Assembly: GCA_039180525.1 (NCBI GenBank)
Contig: JBCDDF010000025.1
Span: 1-43,177, forward strand
DNA from: Halovulum sp039180525
GTDB lineage: Bacteria; Pseudomonadota; Alphaproteobacteria; Rhodobacterales; Rhodobacteraceae
Length of the DNA: 43,177 nucleotides
Reading direction: 5' to 3'
In this document: in pieces, positions 1 to 7,913 of the stretch
Position numbering within the stretch: the first letter of the stretch is position 1
Layout of the letters: every line of letters starts with the position of its first letter
The notes under the pieces: model-generated
What the model was told of the DNA's origin: nothing
What the model saw: the letters and a program-made list of their open reading frames with translations, nothing else
Database searches by the model: none
Translations under genes and position numbers: made by a program

Positions 1-1
1 C

Positions 2-2944
2 TACAAAGACACGCCGAACCTGCCGAAGACCGACTTTCCGATGCGCGGCGGCCTGCCAGGGCGCGAGACCGGCTGGCTGCAACGCTGGGAGGAGATCTGC
101 GTCTATGACCCCCTGCGCCAGAACCACGGCCGCGAAAGCTTCGTGCTGCATGACGGCCCGCCCTACGCCAACGGCCATCTGCATATCGGCCACGCGCTGA
201 ACAAGGTTCTGAAGGACATGGTCGTGCGCTCGCAGCAGATGATGGGCCGCGACAGCCGCTACGTGCCCGGCTGGGACTGCCACGGCCTGCCCATCGAGTG
301 GAAGATCGAGGAACAATACCGCGCCCGCGGCCGCGACAAGGATGCGGTCCCGGTGATCGATTTCCGCCAGGAATGCCGGAAATTCGCCGAAGGCTGGATC
401 GACGTCCAACGTGAGGAATTCAAGCGCCTGGGCGTCACCGGCAAATGGGACGACCCGTATCTGACCATGGATTTCCGCGCCGAACGGGTGATTGCCGAGG
501 AATTCATGAAGTTCCTGATGAACGGGTCGCTCTATCAGGGCTCCAAGCCTGTCCTGTGGTCGCCGGTCGAGCAGACCGCGCTGGCCGAGGCGGAGGTCGA
601 GTATCACGACAAGGACAGTTTTACGGTTTGGGTGAAGTTCCGGGTTGCAAGCGGTGTGTCAAACTCCTCTGTTATGAATAAAGCGGATGACGCGACGAAC
701 CTTTTAGGCGCGTACGTGGTGATCTGGACCACAACCCCCTGGACGATCCCCTCCAATCGCGGCGTCGTGTTCCGGGACGACATCTCCTATGGCGTCTATG
801 AGGTCACCGGGCGGCCGCAGGAATGCTGGGCCCGGATCGGCGACCGTTACATCCTGGCCGACAAGCAGGCGGCGCAGGTGCTGGGCGCGGCGCGGCTCGA
901 CGAGACAATGTATCGCCGGCTGCGTAGCGTGAAGACGGGCGAGTTGATCGGCCTCGACCTCTCGCACCCCCTCGCCGGCGCCGAGGGCGCGAACGGCGAA
1001 TGGGACACGCCCCGCGATTTCCGCCATGCCGATTTCGTCACCGACGACGAGGGCACCGGTTTCGTCCATTGCGCCCCCTCCCACGGGATGGAGGAGTTCG
1101 AGCTCTATCGCGACGCCGGGATGCTGGGCGAGGTCATCACCTATAACGTCGAGGAAGACGGTGCGTTTCGCGCCGATCTGCCGTTCTTCGGCGGCACGCG
1201 AATCCTCAAGCCCAACGGCAAGGAAGGCGACGCCAACAAGGCGGTGATCGACAAGCTGGTGGAGGTCGGCGGGCTGCTGGCGCGGGGCAAGATCACGCAT
1301 TCCTACCCGCATTCCTGGCGCTCCAAGGCGCCCTTGATCTATCGCAACACACCGCAATGGTTCGCGGCCGTCGATGTGCCCGTGGGCGGCGACGATACCT
1401 ATGGCACGACGATCCGCGAACGGGCGCTGCGCTCGATCGACGAATTGGTGACGTGGACACCGAAATCGGGCCGCAACCGCCTGCATTCGATGATCGCGGC
1501 GCGCCCCGATTGGGTGCTGAGCCGTCAGCGCGCCTGGGGCGTGCCGCTGAGCTGTTTCACACGCAAGAAGTCGCAGCCGGGCGATGCGGACTACCTGCTG
1601 CGTGCCGAAAAGGTCAACGCGCGGATCCTGGAGGCGTTCGAGGCCGAAGGCGCCGATGCCTGGTATGCCGAAGGCGCCAAGGAAAGGTTTCTGGGCAACG
1701 ACCACAATCCGGACGACTACGATCAGGTCTTTGACGTGCTCGACGTGTGGTTCGACTCCGGCTCAACCCATGCCTTCGTGCTGCGCGACCGCGCCGACGG
1801 GACCGAGGACGGGATCGCGGACGTCTATCTGGAAGGGACCGATCAGCACCGCGGCTGGTTCCATTCCTCGATGCTGCAGGCGTGCGGAACGCTGGGCAGG
1901 GCGCCTTATCGTGCGGTGGTCACGCATGCCTTCACGCTGGACGAGAAGGGCATGAAGATGTCCAAGTCTCTGGGCAATACGATCGTGCCCGAGGAAGTCG
2001 TCAAGCAGTACGGCGCCGATATCCTGCGGCTGTGGGTGGCGCAAACCGACTACACCCATGACCACCGGATCGGGCCAGAGATCCTGAAGGGCGTCGCCGA
2101 CAGCTATCGCCGGCTGCGCAACACGTTCCGGTTTCTGCTGGGCAATCTGGCCGGGTGGTCGGATACGGAACGTGTCGCGCCTGACGCCATGCCGGAGTTG
2201 GAACGCTGGGTGCTGCACCGGTTGGCGGAGTTGGACGGCACGGTGCGGGCGGGCTACGCCGCCTATGATTTCCAGGGCGTGTTCCAGGCGGTGTTCAATT
2301 TCGCCACCTCGGATCTGTCGGCGTTCTACTTCGACATCCGCAAGGACGCGCTTTATTGCGACGCGGCGGACAGCCTGCGCCGCCGAGCGGCGCGAACGGT
2401 GCTGACGCTGGCGCTGGAGCGGCTGAACACGTGGCTGGCGCCGATCCTTGTCTTCACCATGGAGGAGGTCTGGCTGGAGCGTAGCGGCGGGCAAGGTTCG
2501 GTCCATCTGGAGGATATGCCACAGACGCCCGCGGAGTGGCGCGACGATGCGCTGGCGGCCAAATGGAGAAAGGTCAGAGAAGCGCGGCGCGTGGTGACCG
2601 CCGCGCTGGAGGTTCAGCGGCGGGACAAGGTGATCGGCGCCAGCCTGGAGGCGGCGCCGAAGGTCTTTGTCGTCGATTCCGAGTTTGAAGCCGTTCTCGA
2701 AAGCGTCGATTTCGCCGAGATTTGCATAACCTCCGACATTGCCGTCATCCAAAATCAGGCGATGGTATTCGGAACAATTGCGGAGGCGGAAACAGCCGAG
2801 ATTACCGGTGAAAGCAGTAAAGTCGTGATCGAGTTCGCCAAAGCCGAGGGCGCGAAATGCCAGCGCTGCTGGAAGATCCTGCCGGATGTGGGCACGCATG
2901 CCCATCCGCAGACCTGCACGCGCTGCAACGATGCCCTCGGCTGA
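2..2944 (+). CDS. ileS: Isoleucine--tRNA ligase, 5' end outside window
   Basis: This cytoplasmic class I aminoacyl-tRNA synthetase charges tRNA-Ile. The frame is open from base 2 and the first in-frame ATG (41) lies inside the conserved N-terminal region, so the true start is upstream of the window. The HIGH signature is at about 182-193 and the KMSKS signature at 1955-1969. The CP1 editing domain lies between them. A C-terminal zinc-ribbon tail with CQRC and CTRC pairs lies at about 2858-2930, typical of bacterial IleS. About 980 residues are visible, close to full length. Two patches, about 636-712 and 2660-2830, are clearly poorer in G+C than the rest and use codons such as AAT, ATA and TTA. 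The stop overlaps the next gene by 14 bases, suggesting co-translation. Identification is secure. Confidence 0.97.
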   Translation, partial: YKDTPNLPKTDFPMRGGLPGRETGWLQRWEEICVYDPLRQNHGRESFVLHDGPPYANGHLHIGHALNKVLKDMVVRSQQMMGRDSRYVPGWDCHGLPIEWKIEEQYRARGRDKDAVPVIDFRQECRKFAEGWIDVQREEFKRLGVTGKWDDPYLTMDFRAERVIAEEFMKFLMNGSLYQGSKPVLWSPVEQTALAEAEVEYHDKDSFTVWVKFRVASGVSNSSVMNKADDATNLLGAYVVIWTTTPWTIPSNRGVVFRDDISYGVYEVTGRPQECWARIGDRYILADKQAAQVLGAARLDETMYRRLRSVKTGELIGLDLSHPLAGAEGANGEWDTPRDFRHADFVTDDEGTGFVHCAPSHGMEEFELYRDAGMLGEVITYNVEEDGAFRADLPFFGGTRILKPNGKEGDANKAVIDKLVEVGGLLARGKITHSYPHSWRSKAPLIYRNTPQWFAAVDVPVGGDDTYGTTIRERALRSIDELVTWTPKSGRNRLHSMIAARPDWVLSRQRAWGVPLSCFTRKKSQPGDADYLLRAEKVNARILEAFEAEGADAWYAEGAKERFLGNDHNPDDYDQVFDVLDVWFDSGSTHAFVLRDRADGTEDGIADVYLEGTDQHRGWFHSSMLQACGTLGRAPYRAVVTHAFTLDEKGMKMSKSLGNTIVPEEVVKQYGADILRLWVAQTDYTHDHRIGPEILKGVADSYRRLRNTFRFLLGNLAGWSDTERVAPDAMPELERWVLHRLAELDGTVRAGYAAYDFQGVFQAVFNFATSDLSAFYFDIRKDALYCDAADSLRRRAARTVLTLALERLNTWLAPILVFTMEEVWLERSGGQGSVHLEDMPQTPAEWRDDALAAKWRKVREARRVVTAALEVQRRDKVIGASLEAAPKVFVVDSEFEAVLESVDFAEICITSDIAVIQNQAMVFGTIAEAETAEITGESSKVVIEFAKAEGAKCQRCWKILPDVGTHAHPQTCTRCNDALG

Positions 2945-3188
2945 GGAAATCCGCGCGGTGCTGCTGGATCTGGCGGCGACGCGGGGCGAGAAAAGCTTCT
3001 GTCCCTCGGAAGCGGCGCGGCGCCTGTCGGACGACTGGCGCAAGCTGATGCCCGAGATCAGGGCGCAGGCGGCGCTGCTGCAGGACCAGGGCGCGCTGCA
3101 AGCCACGCGGCGGGGCGCCGCGATCCGCGCCACCGACCCGGGCGGGCCGATCCGCCTGACCCGGGTGCCGCGCGAAAGGCGGACATGA
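2931..3188 (+). CDS. DUF3253 family protein
   Basis: A small protein of 85 residues matching my recollection of the DUF3253 family, a compact winged-helix-like fold of unknown function. The visible features are an EEIRAVLLDLAA helix, a FCPSEAARRL segment resembling a DNA-binding helix, and a strongly basic C terminus (RLTRVPRERR). The ATG at 2931 was chosen because the family pattern begins there; it overlaps the end of ileS by 14 bases. An upstream in-frame ATG at 2886 would add 15 residues buried in ileS and is less likely. The stop codon falls within the first of three tandem hairpins. The function is unknown; the coupling to ileS may only reflect gene packing. Confidence 0.75.
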   Translation: MPSAEEIRAVLLDLAATRGEKSFCPSEAARRLSDDWRKLMPEIRAQAALLQDQGALQATRRGAAIRATDPGGPIRLTRVPRERRT

Positions 3189-3241
3189 TCTGAAAGATCA
3201 TGCGCCGTCCGGCCGGACGGCGCCCGCGCGTGCCGCGCGGG
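3184..3241 (+). repeat. Three tandem perfect hairpins after DUF3253
   Basis: Three perfect inverted repeats follow one another with no spacing. The first is 3184-3202 (CATGATCT, loop GAA, AGATCATG). The second is 3203-3222 (a 20-base perfect palindrome with arms CGCCGTCCGG and CCGGACGGCG). The third is 3223-3241 (CCCGCGCG, loop TGC, CGCGCGGG). No U-tract follows, so it is not a textbook intrinsic terminator, though it sits between convergent genes. The same order of elements recurs at 17332-17390 on the minus strand. Confidence 0.8.
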
Positions 3242-3279
3242 TCCGCCGGGCTTCCAGCGCCGCGCCAGTGACGATCCAT

Positions 3280-3912
3280 TCAGACGTTTGCGCCCCTTGT
3301 GGCCCGGACCACCCGGCGGAGTTCCTCCAGCGCGACCGTATCAGTGACCGGCGCATCCAGGGGAACGAAGGTCGCGCTCAACACGCGTGGGCCGGCCGGG
3401 AAGAACACGCGCCAGGTTTCCGACCCGGCGGCGCTGTCGGCGATTTTCAGGAACAACCCGTCGGCATCCGCGCGGCGCGCCAGCACCGCGATCTCCTCCG
3501 CGCTGCGGCTGGCGCTGAGTGCGGCGCGGCCATCGGCGCTGAGAAACGCCTCGAACGCGGCCAGATCGGTGCCCGCCGGCGCGCCGGTGACGCCGACGCG
3601 GATCAAGCCGGGCATCAGTGCACCGCCGGCGGGCGGCGTGTCGGGCAGAAACAGCGCGCAGTCGCCGATCAGAAGGAACCCGCCGCCGCTGCCCAGTTCG
3701 ACGCTTTTGGGGTCGATGCAGCGGCCGGCCGGCGCCGCGACGACCACCTGCGCGCCCTCGACGATGAAGGCGGCGCGGTCGGCGGCCAGGATGCGTTCGG
3801 CACACCCCCCGAGCAGACTTAGCCCCAAGAGCGCGAATGTGGCGGTTGCAGCGCGGGAGGCCCCGGCGCGGGGGCCGGGGCGCGTGGCATCATCCGGTCG
3901 CGTTGCGCTCAA
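3280..3912 (-). CDS. Putative lipoprotein of unknown function
   Basis: A protein of 210 residues. An N-terminal hydrophobic stretch ends in a lipobox, LSLLGGC, with the lipidated Cys at about residue 37, so an envelope lipoprotein is predicted. A mixed alpha/beta region follows, without a domain I recognise. The only start that fits is a TTG at 3912 overlapping the ilvD stop in a TTGA arrangement; no in-frame ATG lies before the signal sequence. This implies translational coupling to ilvD. The residues before the hydrophobic stretch form an unusually long Arg/Pro-rich n-region (RPDDATRPGPRAGASR), so the real start could be further in. The function is unknown and no link to branched-chain amino-acid synthesis is visible beyond the overlap. 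Confidence 0.7.
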   Translation of the reverse strand: MSATRPDDATRPGPRAGASRAATATFALLGLSLLGGCAERILAADRAAFIVEGAQVVVAAPAGRCIDPKSVELGSGGGFLLIGDCALFLPDTPPAGGALMPGLIRVGVTGAPAGTDLAAFEAFLSADGRAALSASRSAEEIAVLARRADADGLFLKIADSAAGSETWRVFFPAGPRVLSATFVPLDAPVTDTVALEELRRVVRATRGANV

Positions 3913-5642
3913 AGATCCGGGTAGGAGTGCAACTCGGCACCGCCGCCGGGATGCGTCACCGCGCCCTTATAGGTCGCCCCGACAAGCTGGGCGTACTTCC
4001 AAAGCGCCCCGGTTGCATAGATCGTCGGGCGCGGCCCGGTCCAAGCCTCTTTGCGCGTGGCCAATTCGGCATCGCTCAGATCGACGCTCAGCACGCCTTG
4101 GATGGCGTCGATGGTGATCATATCGCCGTCGCGCAGAAGCCCGATCGGCCCGGCATGCGCCGCTTCCGGCCCGACATGGCCCACGCAAAACCCGCGCGTG
4201 GCGCCCGAAAACCGCCCGTCGGTGATCAGCGCCACCTTCTTGCCCATGCCCTGGCCGCTGAGCGCTGCGGTCGTGGCCAGCATCTCGCGCATGCCGGGGC
4301 CGCCGGACGGGCCCTCGTTGCGGATGACCAGCACCTCGCCTTCCTTGTAAGTGCGCGCCTGGACGGCGGCAAAGGCGTCTTCCTCGCATTCGAACACCCG
4401 CGCGGGCCCGGTGAAGACCTGATGTTCGGGGTCGATGCCGGCCACCTTCACGATGGCACCCTCAGGCGCCAGATTGCCCTTCAACCCGACCACGCCGCCG
4501 GTCTTGGTGATCGGTGCGTCGACCGGATAGATCACCCGCCCATCGGCGGCGCGTTCGACTTTGTCGAGCTCCGCGCCCATGGTCTCACCCGTTGCGGTCA
4601 TGCAGTCTTCGTGGATCAGACCGGCGCGGCGCAATTCCTTCATCACCACCGGCACACCGCCGGCTTCGTAGAGATCCTTGGCCACGAACTGACCGCCGGG
4701 CTTGAGGTCGACGAAATAGGGTGTGTCGCGGAAAATCTCGCAGACATCGTCGAGGAAGAAATCGATCCCCGCCTCATGCGCGATGGCGGGCAGATGCAGC
4801 CCGGCATTGGTCGACCCGCCGGTGCAGGCGACCACGCGCGCGGCGTTTTCCAGGCTCTTGCGGGTGACGATATCGCGCGCGCGGATGTTCTTTTCCAGCA
4901 GCCGCATCACCGCCTGGCCGCTGGCCTCGGCATATTGATCGCGCGACTCGTAGGGTGCCGGCGCGCCGGCCGAGTTCGGCAGCGCCAGGCCGATCGCCTC
5001 GGACACGCAGGCCATGGTGTTGGCCGTGAACTGGCCGCCGCAGGCCCCGGCGGAGGGGCAGGCCACAGCCTCCAGCTTTTCCAACTCGCAGGTTGTCATG
5101 TTTCCGGCCTGATGGCGGCCCACGGCCTCGAACACATCCTGCACGGTGACGTCGCGCCCCTCTAGCCGGCCAGGCAGGATCGAGCCGCCATAGATGAAGA
5201 CCGAGGGCACGTTCAGCCGGACCATCGCCATCATCATCCCCGGCAGCGACTTGTCGCAGCCGGCAAGGCCGACGATGGCGTCATAGCAATGCCCGCGCAT
5301 GGTCAGTTCCACGGTGTCGGCGATCGCCTCCCGGCTGACCAGCGAAGAGCGCATCCCCTCGTGCCCCATGGCGATGCCGTCGGTCACCGTGATCGTGGTG
5401 AACTCGCGCGGCGTGCCCATCGCCGCCTTGACGCCCAGCTTGACCGCCTGCGCCTGCCGGTTCAGCGCGATGTTGCAGGGTGCAGCCTCGTTCCAGCAGG
5501 TCGCCACGCCGATAAAGGGCTGGTGGATCTCTGCCTCGCTAAGTCCCATGGCATAGTAATAGGACCGGTGCGGCGCACGCGCCGGGCCTTCGGTGACATG
5601 GCGGCTGGGCAGGCGGGATTTGTCGAAACGGCTGGCATCCAT
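3909..5642 (-). CDS. ilvD: Dihydroxy-acid dehydratase
   Basis: This enzyme dehydrates 2,3-dihydroxy-isovalerate and 2,3-dihydroxy-3-methylvalerate to the 2-keto acids that precede valine and isoleucine. The product has 577 residues, the normal length for the IlvD/Edd family. Three cluster-binding cysteines are visible: C49 (ATCWNEA), C129 (GCDKSLPG) and C201 (GACGGQ). The C201 context also holds the family signature PSAGACGGQFTANTM. The start at 5642 was chosen because a GGGAG ribosome site lies about nine bases upstream and the protein then begins in the usual family manner; an ATG at 5675 would add eleven residues with no good site. Downstream, the lipoprotein gene overlaps by four bases. 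A weak promoter candidate lies at 5678-5707. Confidence 0.96.
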   Translation of the reverse strand: MDASRFDKSRLPSRHVTEGPARAPHRSYYYAMGLSEAEIHQPFIGVATCWNEAAPCNIALNRQAQAVKLGVKAAMGTPREFTTITVTDGIAMGHEGMRSSLVSREAIADTVELTMRGHCYDAIVGLAGCDKSLPGMMMAMVRLNVPSVFIYGGSILPGRLEGRDVTVQDVFEAVGRHQAGNMTTCELEKLEAVACPSAGACGGQFTANTMACVSEAIGLALPNSAGAPAPYESRDQYAEASGQAVMRLLEKNIRARDIVTRKSLENAARVVACTGGSTNAGLHLPAIAHEAGIDFFLDDVCEIFRDTPYFVDLKPGGQFVAKDLYEAGGVPVVMKELRRAGLIHEDCMTATGETMGAELDKVERAADGRVIYPVDAPITKTGGVVGLKGNLAPEGAIVKVAGIDPEHQVFTGPARVFECEEDAFAAVQARTYKEGEVLVIRNEGPSGGPGMREMLATTAALSGQGMGKKVALITDGRFSGATRGFCVGHVGPEAAHAGPIGLLRDGDMITIDAIQGVLSVDLSDAELATRKEAWTGPRPTIYATGALWKYAQLVGATYKGAVTHPGGGAELHSYPDL

Positions 5643-5677
5643 GGCGGCGCTCCCTTGGGGGCTTGTAGCTGCCATCG

Positions 5678-5707
5678 GGCATAGGCGAGAACCGGGGGCA
5701 AGTACAA
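5678..5707 (-). promoter_or_regulatory. Candidate ilvD promoter
   Basis: On the minus strand a TTGTAC -35 element (5702-5707) is followed after 18 bases by TATGCC (5678-5683). This would put the transcript start near 5670, leaving a leader of about 25 bases before the ilvD ATG. It is weak, since both hexamers deviate from consensus. Confidence 0.3.
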
Positions 5708-5737
5708 GCCAAGGCCGCGGTTTGGAGGGGGTAGGAT

Positions 5738-5766
5738 GCGGGTCCCCTTTGGGGGTGGGGACCCGC
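5738..5766. repeat. 10-bp stem hairpin upstream of ilvD
   Basis: Arms GCGGGTCCCC (5738-5747) and GGGGACCCGC (5757-5766) pair perfectly around the nine-base loop 5748-5756. No T-run follows on either strand, so an intrinsic terminator is unlikely. It lies about 95 bases upstream of ilvD. Confidence 0.6.
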
Positions 5767-5888
5767 TCCTTTCACCGAGGCCGCTGGTGCGGTGGCCCCG
5801 GCTCCAGCCTTTTGACGCGGTACCGCTTGCCGGCCGGTACGCGCCATCCACCCGATAGCGACGTGCCCCGCGTTCAGATCCTTCGGAG

Positions 5889-5943
5889 CGCGCATGCCAG
5901 TTGGGGGAGGTATCGCCGACACAAGGGCGATACGGCATGCGCG
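5889..5943. repeat. Nested two-stem hairpin with one-sided bulge
   Basis: A 10-bp lower stem (5889-5898 with 5934-5943, CGCGCATGCC and its complement) encloses an 8-bp upper stem (5910-5917 with 5926-5933, GTATCGCC and its complement). The two stems are contiguous on the right-hand side and separated on the left by an 11-base bulge, 5899-5909. The terminal loop is GACACAAG. On the minus strand the bulge reads CTCCCCCAACT. It may be a structured RNA element; the function is unknown. Confidence 0.6.
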
Positions 5944-6118
5944 ATCAGAGGTACTCTCCCGAGGTCGTTCTTGGCCGAGTGGCGGCGCCCGCGTCGCAAC
6001 ACTCAACTTCGCGGGCTGGCGGACATATACGAACGTCGTTCGCAGGCATCCATACGCGCAGGCATGGCCCCGTGGTTTCGGGGCTTACGCAGCGACACGC
6101 TTCAGACCGCGCGCGGCC

Positions 6119-6886
6119 TCAATACCCGCGGATCAGGTTCAACCCCAACGCCCGCACCGCGGCGGATATTCGATCGGTGGTACCCAACTTCAGGAAAATA
6201 CGCCGCATATAGGCGTCTACCGTATGTGGAGAGATCCGCATGATCTCCGCGATCACGCTGTTGCTCTTGCCCCGCGCGACCCAATGCAGCAGCTCCGCCT
6301 CGCGGTCGGACAGGACCGGGCGGTCGCCGGCGTAGTCGCGTGTGATCCGGCAGTAACGCAGATGTGCGGCCTGGCAAACCGCCTGAAAGGTCTGAATGCT
6401 GCGCCGGTCGATGGGACATGGTGGCATGCCGATGCCGAAATAGCCATTGCGCCCGCCGGGGCCGAACGCCTGAATGGCCCAGCCGTCACCCAGATCAGCC
6501 TCGGCCGCGCTGTCCAGGAACGCGACCTCTGCGGCGGAAAGCCCGCGCAGATCACGGATCTCGCTCCACCGGAACGGCTGTTCCACCATGGAGGCATGCG
6601 CCGGAATCGGATCGACCCGGTAGAGCTTGCCGCGGATGTATTTGCGAACCCAATCCTGGGGAAACCCATGCGTGGCGACGCGGATGCGTCCTTCGTCGGG
6701 TGTGCCCAAGGGCGGCATATGGTGATAGACCACCCGCGATACGCCCTGCGCCTCGAAATAGGTGATGGTCGCCTGCCAAAGCGGCTCTGCCCATGTCGCC
6801 CGTGCGCAGATGTCGAAAAAGGTGTCTAGCGCGCTGTCCGCGATTTGGTCCAAGACCCCCTCCGTGCGCCCCGCGGAGCCCCGCAT
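6119..6886 (-). CDS. LuxR-family regulator with autoinducer-binding-type domain
   Basis: A 255-residue DNA-binding regulator. Residues of about 25-175 look like the autoinducer-binding domain of LuxR/TraR proteins. W79, Y83, D92, P93 and W107 fall in the spacing expected for the acyl-homoserine-lactone pocket. Residues of about 190-250 form a LuxR-type helix-turn-helix (LSDREAELLHWVARGKSN, then the ISPHTVDAYMRR recognition helix). No luxI-type synthase is in the window, so it may be a solo receptor. The ATG at 6886 has no ribosome site. A promoter-like pair at 6898-6926 would start transcription within a few bases of it, consistent with a leaderless message. A TTG 11 codons further in follows a GGAGGGGG run, but too closely to be a good start. 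The ligand is not predictable from sequence alone. Confidence 0.85.
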   Translation of the reverse strand: MRGSAGRTEGVLDQIADSALDTFFDICARATWAEPLWQATITYFEAQGVSRVVYHHMPPLGTPDEGRIRVATHGFPQDWVRKYIRGKLYRVDPIPAHASMVEQPFRWSEIRDLRGLSAAEVAFLDSAAEADLGDGWAIQAFGPGGRNGYFGIGMPPCPIDRRSIQTFQAVCQAAHLRYCRITRDYAGDRPVLSDREAELLHWVARGKSNSVIAEIMRISPHTVDAYMRRIFLKLGTTDRISAAVRALGLNLIRGY

Positions 6887-6897
6887 GACGTAACGTA

Positions 6898-6926
6898 AAT
6901 CTAGCCTTTTCTCCCCGCAATCCCAA
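6898..6926 (-). promoter_or_regulatory. Candidate promoter of the LuxR-type gene
   Basis: Minus strand: TTGGGA (6921-6926), 17-base spacer, TAGATT (6898-6903). The predicted start lies about four bases before the ATG at 6886, which would make the message nearly leaderless. The gap is shared with the divergent protease gene. Confidence 0.4.
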
Positions 6927-6946
6927 GCGGTTTGTTATGGCGAGGC

Positions 6947-7879
6947 ATGGAAACACGCCTTCAAAGTTACACCCGCGCCGTTGCGCCTCTCAGACCCGGA
7001 GCAGCCCTCTGGCGGCTGCTGATCGGGATGGTTCTTGTTTTGGCCGCGCAGGTCATCGCCTCCATAGTAATTTTCGCCGGCTATGCCGCGCTGACGGCCG
7101 GCGGCGACTTCTTTGGAAGCCTTGATCGGATCGCGGGTCTGCAAAGCCCAGAGTCGCTGTTGGTTTTCCTGTCCACATTCATAGGTCCCATACTTGTATT
7201 GTGGCTTTTGGTGCCCGTCTTGCACAAAAGCCGCATCGGCGCAGCGATGATGCCGGTTCCGGGGCCATTGCTGCGTGATTTCCTCATCGGCGCGGCGATT
7301 GTCTGGGCGATCATGGCCGCGACGGTTCTGCTGACGCTGCCCTTTCAAAGCTATACCCCGAACCTGTCCCTCCCCGCTTGGCTTGGCTGGCTGGTGCCCG
7401 CGCTGATGCTGATCTTTATCCAGGTGTTCGGCGAGGAACTGGTGTTTCGCGGCTATCTGCAGCCGTTTCTGGCCGCGCGGTTCGCCTCGCCGCTGGTCTG
7501 GCTCGCGGTGCCGGCGGTGCTTTTCGGTGCACTGCACTGGCAACCCGCCCAGTTCGGGCCCAATGCCTGGCTGGTGGTGGTGGCGACGACGCTCATGGGC
7601 TTTGTCTTCGGCACGCTGACTGCACATACCGGCTCGATCGCCGCCGCGGTGGGGGTGCACTTCGCCAACAACGTCACCGGCGTGCTGTTCATCGCAACGC
7701 CGGGAGAGCTGTCGCTGCTCAGCCTCTACCTGCAACCCATCGACCTGACCGACGTCGCTGCCACACGCATCAGCCTGCTCACCAACATCGCGCTGATCGG
7801 CGGTGCCTTTGCGGTTTATCTGTGGGTCACCCGCAACCGGCCGCCCCGATTGCAACCCATTGAGGGCGTGTTTAAGTAA
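6947..7879 (+). CDS. CPBP-family intramembrane glutamic protease (CAAX-like)
   Basis: A polytopic inner-membrane protein of 310 residues with about eight hydrophobic segments. The family's three active-site motifs are visible: EELVFRG (EExxxR type), FGALHW (FxxxH type) and HFANN (HxxxN type). Together they define the CPBP/Abi/Rce1-like glutamic proteases. Family members act on membrane or prenylated substrates, but the bacterial substrate cannot be inferred here. The ATG at 6947 gives a protein starting METRLQSY. The only purine-rich stretch (GCGAGG) is just 1-2 bases upstream, so the start is uncertain; a TTG at 6932 would add five residues. It runs in the same direction as accD, 34 bases away, and may be co-transcribed, but no functional link to fatty-acid synthesis is evident. 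Confidence 0.85.
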   Translation: METRLQSYTRAVAPLRPGAALWRLLIGMVLVLAAQVIASIVIFAGYAALTAGGDFFGSLDRIAGLQSPESLLVFLSTFIGPILVLWLLVPVLHKSRIGAAMMPVPGPLLRDFLIGAAIVWAIMAATVLLTLPFQSYTPNLSLPAWLGWLVPALMLIFIQVFGEELVFRGYLQPFLAARFASPLVWLAVPAVLFGALHWQPAQFGPNAWLVVVATTLMGFVFGTLTAHTGSIAAAVGVHFANNVTGVLFIATPGELSLLSLYLQPIDLTDVAATRISLLTNIALIGGAFAVYLWVTRNRPPRLQPIEGVFK

Positions 7880-7913
7880 CCGCCAGCTTATCAGGGTTCC
7901 GGGGCCTGGCCGA

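Larger units (their letters stand above)
5643..6118. other. 476-base gap rich in inverted repeats
   Basis: No convincing gene lies between ilvD and the LuxR-type gene; open frames here lack a ribosome site and any recognisable protein pattern. The gap does hold several inverted repeats: 5738-5766 (10-bp stem), 5889-5943 (two stacked stems) and 6067-6084 (6-bp stem, loop TGGTTT). It also holds a short palindrome, CGAACG-T-CGTTCG, near 6030. In orientation it is the 3' flank of the regulator gene and the 5' flank of ilvD, both on minus. A structured leader, an unannotated small RNA or a decayed mobile repeat are all possible. Confidence 0.5.

Noticed and set aside
704..1705. Long open frame on the minus strand inside ileS
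   Set aside because: It is a shadow of the ileS codon pattern in high-G+C DNA: the product is Arg/Gly/His-rich, has no recognisable domain and has no ribosome site. The same holds for long antisense frames in ilvD, accD, folC, pntA, cysI, urtA, recF and dnaN.
5643..6118. A gene or known small RNA in the ilvD-luxR gap
   Set aside because: Open frames have poor protein character and no start signals. The conserved cores of SRP RNA, tmRNA or tRNA were not recognised.
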